Assembly (NCBI RefSeq): GCF_001427525.1
Contig: NZ_LMGU01000001.1
Location: 1,831,788 to 1,895,787 of the forward strand
Source of the DNA: Microbacterium sp. Root61
GTDB lineage: Bacteria > Actinomycetota > Actinomycetes > Actinomycetales > Microbacteriaceae
Direction of reading: 5' to 3'
Length of the DNA stretch: 64,000 bases
The translations under genes were made by a program, and so were the position numbers. Below, in pieces: positions 61,278-64,000 of the stretch (its first letter is position 1; the number at the start of each line of letters is the position of its first letter). Under the pieces are notes generated by a model. That model saw nothing but the letters and a program-made list of their open reading frames with translations, ran no database searches and was not told the origin of the DNA.

Positions 61278-62672
61278 TCACTTCGTCTGGGCGCCCTCGG
61301 CGTTCACGAGTCCGTCGAGTTCGTCGGGCTCGGGGTCGGACAGGTAGCGCTCCAGGCTGTCGTCGAGTTCGGCGATCCACGGGGTGTGGTGCACGACCGC
61401 CATCGTGCCGGTCATCACTGAGGGGTACACCTCGTCGCGATAGCCGAGGATGTTCTCCTGCTTGTCGTGCTTCCACTCCAGGAAGATGCGCACGACCTCG
61501 TCGAGGTCGAACATCGGGTAGTCGGTGAGCTCGATGAGGTCACGGATGTAGTCGGCTTGGAACCGGATCTCGTCGGCGGGACCGTTGAGCTCGGCGAAGC
61601 GCTCGAGCCACGCGTCGATGTGGCGGCGCTGCGCCTCGGGTGTGGGCAAGGGCACCTCGCCGAGGATGACGTCGCGCACGAACCAGGCCTGCGCGTCGAA
61701 CATGTTGAAGGTGAACCACTGGTCCTGCGCACCGAGATAGAAGAGCTTGTTGTTGGCCTCGGAGACGACGCCGCGGTAGAGCGTGTCGGGGTACAGGCAG
61801 TTGGGCGAGTCCAGGGCGAGATCCGAGGGCAGGAACGGGTAGTGGTGCAGGTAGCCCGTGCACAGCACGACCGCGTCGAAGTCGCGGCTGGTGCCGTCAC
61901 TGAAGTGCACGGTCGACCCGTCGAAGCGATCGACCAGCGGCACCTCCTGCATGCCCTCCGGCCAGTCGAAGCCCATCGGCTTCGTGCGGTAGCTGAGCGT
62001 GACCGAGCGGGCGCCCATCTTGTAGGCCTGCACGCCGATGTCTTCGGCCGAATAGCTCGCGCCGATCAGCAGCACGTCCTTGTCGGCGAAGGCCTCGGCC
62101 CCGCGGAAGTCGTGGGCGTGCTGCAGGCTGCCCGTGAAGGTCTCGATGCCGTCGAACTCGGGCACGTTCGGGTAGCTGAAGTGGCCGCTGCCGACGATGA
62201 CGTGGTCGAATTCGCTCGTCTCGGTGGTGTGGGCGACGAGATCTTCCACGGTCACGCTGAACTTCTGCGTCTCCTCGTCGAACTGCACCCAGCGCACAGA
62301 CGTGTTGAACCGGACGTACTTCTTGACGTCGCTGTGCTCGACGCGCCCGTTGATGTAGTCCCACAGCACCGCACGCGGCGGGTATGAGGAGATCGGGCGA
62401 CCGAAGTGCTCGTCGAAGGTGTACTCGGCGAACTCCAGCGCCTCCTTCGGACCGTTCGACCACAGGTTGCGGTACATGCTCGAGTGCACCGGCTCGCCGT
62501 TGCCGTCGCTGCCCGTCCGCCAGCTGAAGTTCCACTGACCGCCCCAATCGTCCTGCTTCTCGAAGCACACGATCTCCGGGATGTCCCGACCGGTGTCTCG
62601 AGCGGCCTCGAAGGCTCGCAGCTGTGCCATCCCGCTAGGGCCGGCTCCGATGATTGCGACGCGTGAAGTCAA
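61278..62672 (-). CDS. tmm: Flavin-containing monooxygenase, trimethylamine monooxygenase (Tmm) type
   Basis: A 464-residue class B flavin monooxygenase. FAD motif GAGPSG (9-14), then EIVCFEKQDDWGGQWNFSWRTG, GEPVHSSMYRNLWSNGPKEALEFAEYTFDEHFGRP, FMO fingerprint FTGSLQHAHDFR, NADP motif GASYSAEDIG and LCTGYLHHYPFLP. These segments agree closely, from memory, with marine trimethylamine monooxygenase, which oxidises trimethylamine to its N-oxide. I use the TTG start at 62672, because the GxG fold starts there and upstream codons are not FMO-like. No trimethylamine-oxide demethylase gene is near. Confidence 0.87.
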   Translation of the reverse strand: MTSRVAIIGAGPSGMAQLRAFEAARDTGRDIPEIVCFEKQDDWGGQWNFSWRTGSDGNGEPVHSSMYRNLWSNGPKEALEFAEYTFDEHFGRPISSYPPRAVLWDYINGRVEHSDVKKYVRFNTSVRWVQFDEETQKFSVTVEDLVAHTTETSEFDHVIVGSGHFSYPNVPEFDGIETFTGSLQHAHDFRGAEAFADKDVLLIGASYSAEDIGVQAYKMGARSVTLSYRTKPMGFDWPEGMQEVPLVDRFDGSTVHFSDGTSRDFDAVVLCTGYLHHYPFLPSDLALDSPNCLYPDTLYRGVVSEANNKLFYLGAQDQWFTFNMFDAQAWFVRDVILGEVPLPTPEAQRRHIDAWLERFAELNGPADEIRFQADYIRDLIELTDYPMFDLDEVVRIFLEWKHDKQENILGYRDEVYPSVMTGTMAVVHHTPWIAELDDSLERYLSDPEPDELDGLVNAEGAQTK

Positions 62673-62795
62673 ACCGTTTCCTGTTCCGGCCGTCGGCCAT
62701 TGAGCAACGTCAGCTGCAGAAGCGGGCCTTTTGCGCACCGAGCACTCTGACGTGATGGTTCGCTGTTGCACCAGTCGCAGAACAATTTTCGCAAC

Positions 62796-62811
62796 ACTAT
62801 TGCGCAACAGT
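62796..62811. promoter_or_regulatory. Palindrome upstream of the tmm-type gene
   Basis: ACTATTGCGCAACAGT, 14 of 16 positions symmetric with a perfect TTGCGCAA core, lies about 124 bases upstream of the monooxygenase start. A repeated CGCAACA element overlaps it. This is a regulator-site candidate with no known binder. Confidence 0.4.
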
Positions 62812-62874
62812 GGCACCGCGTGGTAAAAGCGGCGCCGTCCTCTACCCTAACATGCGGGCCTGTGAGGGCGCAGG

Positions 62875-63996
62875 TCAGAGCATCGCGCCGAGCGCGGATC
62901 CGGCCTCCCCGAGCCACCGCGACGCGTCGCCGAGCGCCGCGTCGGAGCTCCCGGCGAGATCGGTGAGCGAGACGGTCGTGATGAATCCGTCGGTAGCGGC
63001 GTCCGTCGCGATCCGGCCCGCGACCAGGGCCACCGGCACGCCTTCTTCGGCCGCGATCTTCGACACGTAGGAGGGCACCTTGCCGCCGGCGGACTGCCCG
63101 TCGAACGATCCTTCCCCCGTGATGACGACGGATGCCGCGGCCACCGCGTCGCGCAGACCGATGAGCTCCGCCACGGCTTCGGCTCCGGGCACGAGTCGCG
63201 CGCCCCATGCCAGCAGTCCGAATCCTGTTCCCCCGGCGGCGCCTGCTCCGGGCGTGGCCGGATCGACGTCCAGCAGTGCGGCCAATCGCGCCAGTCCGGC
63301 ATCCAGCAGGGCGATGTCGGCGACCGATGCCCCCTTCTGCGGCCCGAACACCGCGGCCGCGCCACGCCGTCCGAGCAGCGGATGGGTGACGTCGGTGAGC
63401 ACGGTCACTCCGCCCGGGGGCATGGCCGGCAGCCCCGAGAGGTCGACCGCGGCGAGGTCGGCGAGTCCGCCGCCACCGTCCGCGATCGGGTGGCCCGCGG
63501 CATCCGTCCACCGCGCTCCGAGAGCCGCCAGCATCCCGGTGCCGCCGTCGGTCGATGCGCTCGAGCCGATGCCCACGACGATGCGCGAGACGCCATGCTC
63601 CAGCGCGGCGGCGATGGCCTCCCCCAGCCCGCGCGTGTGCGCACCGAGCGGATTCAGGCGCGGCGGGGCGCCGAGCAGCTCGATTCCCGAGGTGTTCGCG
63701 AGTTCGACGATCGCGGTGCCGGCGGGCGCGCCATCGGTCGGCGGAAGCAGGAGCCAGGAGGCTGCGACCGGCACACCCTCCGGACCTGTGACGGTCACCG
63801 GGACGCGTTGGGCACCGGGCACTGCCGCCTCGAATGCGTCGAGGGTGCCCTCGCCGCCATCGGCCATCGGTCGCAGCACGACCTCGTCGCCGGGGCGAGC
63901 CTCGAACCAGCCGCCGCGGATCGCGTCCGCGGCGGCGGCTGCGTCGATCGATCCCTTGAACGAGTCGACGGCGATGACGACGATGCGCTGGGTCAC
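62875..63996 (-). CDS. Glycerate kinase (GK type I)
   Basis: A 373-residue glycerate kinase of the GlxK family. The DSFKGSIDAAAAADAI start is diagnostic, as are PMADGGEGTLDAF, SSASTDGGTGMLAALGARW and GEGSFDGQSAGGKVP. It phosphorylates D-glycerate, usually to 2-phosphoglycerate in this type, linking glyoxylate and serine metabolism to glycolysis. It starts at GTG 63996, four bases inside the window end; a promoter cannot be seen. The 202 bases to the next gene hold only the palindrome noted above. Confidence 0.93.
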   Translation of the reverse strand: MTQRIVVIAVDSFKGSIDAAAAADAIRGGWFEARPGDEVVLRPMADGGEGTLDAFEAAVPGAQRVPVTVTGPEGVPVAASWLLLPPTDGAPAGTAIVELANTSGIELLGAPPRLNPLGAHTRGLGEAIAAALEHGVSRIVVGIGSSASTDGGTGMLAALGARWTDAAGHPIADGGGGLADLAAVDLSGLPAMPPGGVTVLTDVTHPLLGRRGAAAVFGPQKGASVADIALLDAGLARLAALLDVDPATPGAGAAGGTGFGLLAWGARLVPGAEAVAELIGLRDAVAAASVVITGEGSFDGQSAGGKVPSYVSKIAAEEGVPVALVAGRIATDAATDGFITTVSLTDLAGSSDAALGDASRWLGEAGSALGAML

Positions 63997-64000
63997 GGAC

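Overview
The window is a GC-rich actinobacterial chromosome segment. Strong G/C third-position bias, many GTG starts, ATGA/GTGA start-stop overlaps, an LCP cell-wall protein, a small DUF7882-type protein and two tRNA-Ser genes flanking an LCP gene next to serS suggest Microbacteriaceae, probably Microbacterium or a close relative. That placement is inference from gene content, not a phylogeny. No phage, transposase, CRISPR array or rRNA was seen.

Layout: (A) 1-5025, minus strand: a peptide/opine-type (Dpp/Opp) ABC importer with a permease-ATPase fusion. It is divergent from 5115-7980, a FadR-type GntR regulator with a Gfo/Idh/MocA dehydrogenase and a DUF4862-like protein. (B) 8048-21775, minus strand: a nearly gapless 13-gene unit. 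It runs from a HutC-type GntR regulator through a BMP-type nucleoside ABC importer, a cysteine hydrolase, a PfkB kinase, a nucleoside phosphorylase and a SIS-domain protein to two aldehyde dehydrogenases, a class III CoA-transferase and a glutaryl-CoA-dehydrogenase-like enzyme. Two identical palindromic operator sites lie between its regulator and a divergent dGTPase gene (21945-23471). (C) 23630-32131: mixed accessory genes: MFS plus DUF2804, FMN reductase, bicovalent-FAD oxidoreductase, two unknown exported or membrane proteins, a MarR regulator with a clear palindrome and a small DUF7882-like protein, and a manganese catalase. (D) 32326-40815: an aromatic-type catabolic cluster (extradiol dioxygenase, two FAH-fold enzymes, cyclase-family hydrolase, flavin monooxygenase, ACMSD-like amidohydrolase) with a divergent LysR regulator and an MFS transporter. 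(E) 41075-46140: a housekeeping block with tRNA-Ser(GCT), an LCP protein, tRNA-Ser(TGA), a HAD phosphatase, serS and a diacylglycerol-kinase-family lipid kinase. (F) 46150-52575: a maltose-type ABC importer, a GH13 alpha-glucosidase and a LacI regulator with matching operators. (G) 52878-58451: a luciferase-like monooxygenase, an MFS / acyl-CoA ligase / MaoC operon with a divergent TetR regulator, and a Rid protein lacking the catalytic arginine. (H) 58481-63996: pheA and pgm (core), a trimethylamine-monooxygenase-type flavoenzyme and glycerate kinase.

The most unusual system is block B. It co-transcribes nucleoside import and cleavage with an aldehyde to acid to CoA-ester to acyl-CoA-dehydrogenase route resembling glutarate dissimilation. 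A coherent reading is that the cell imports an N-glycoside, phosphorolyses it, salvages the sugar and burns the remainder through a glutaryl-CoA-like intermediate. The substrate is not identifiable from sequence alone.
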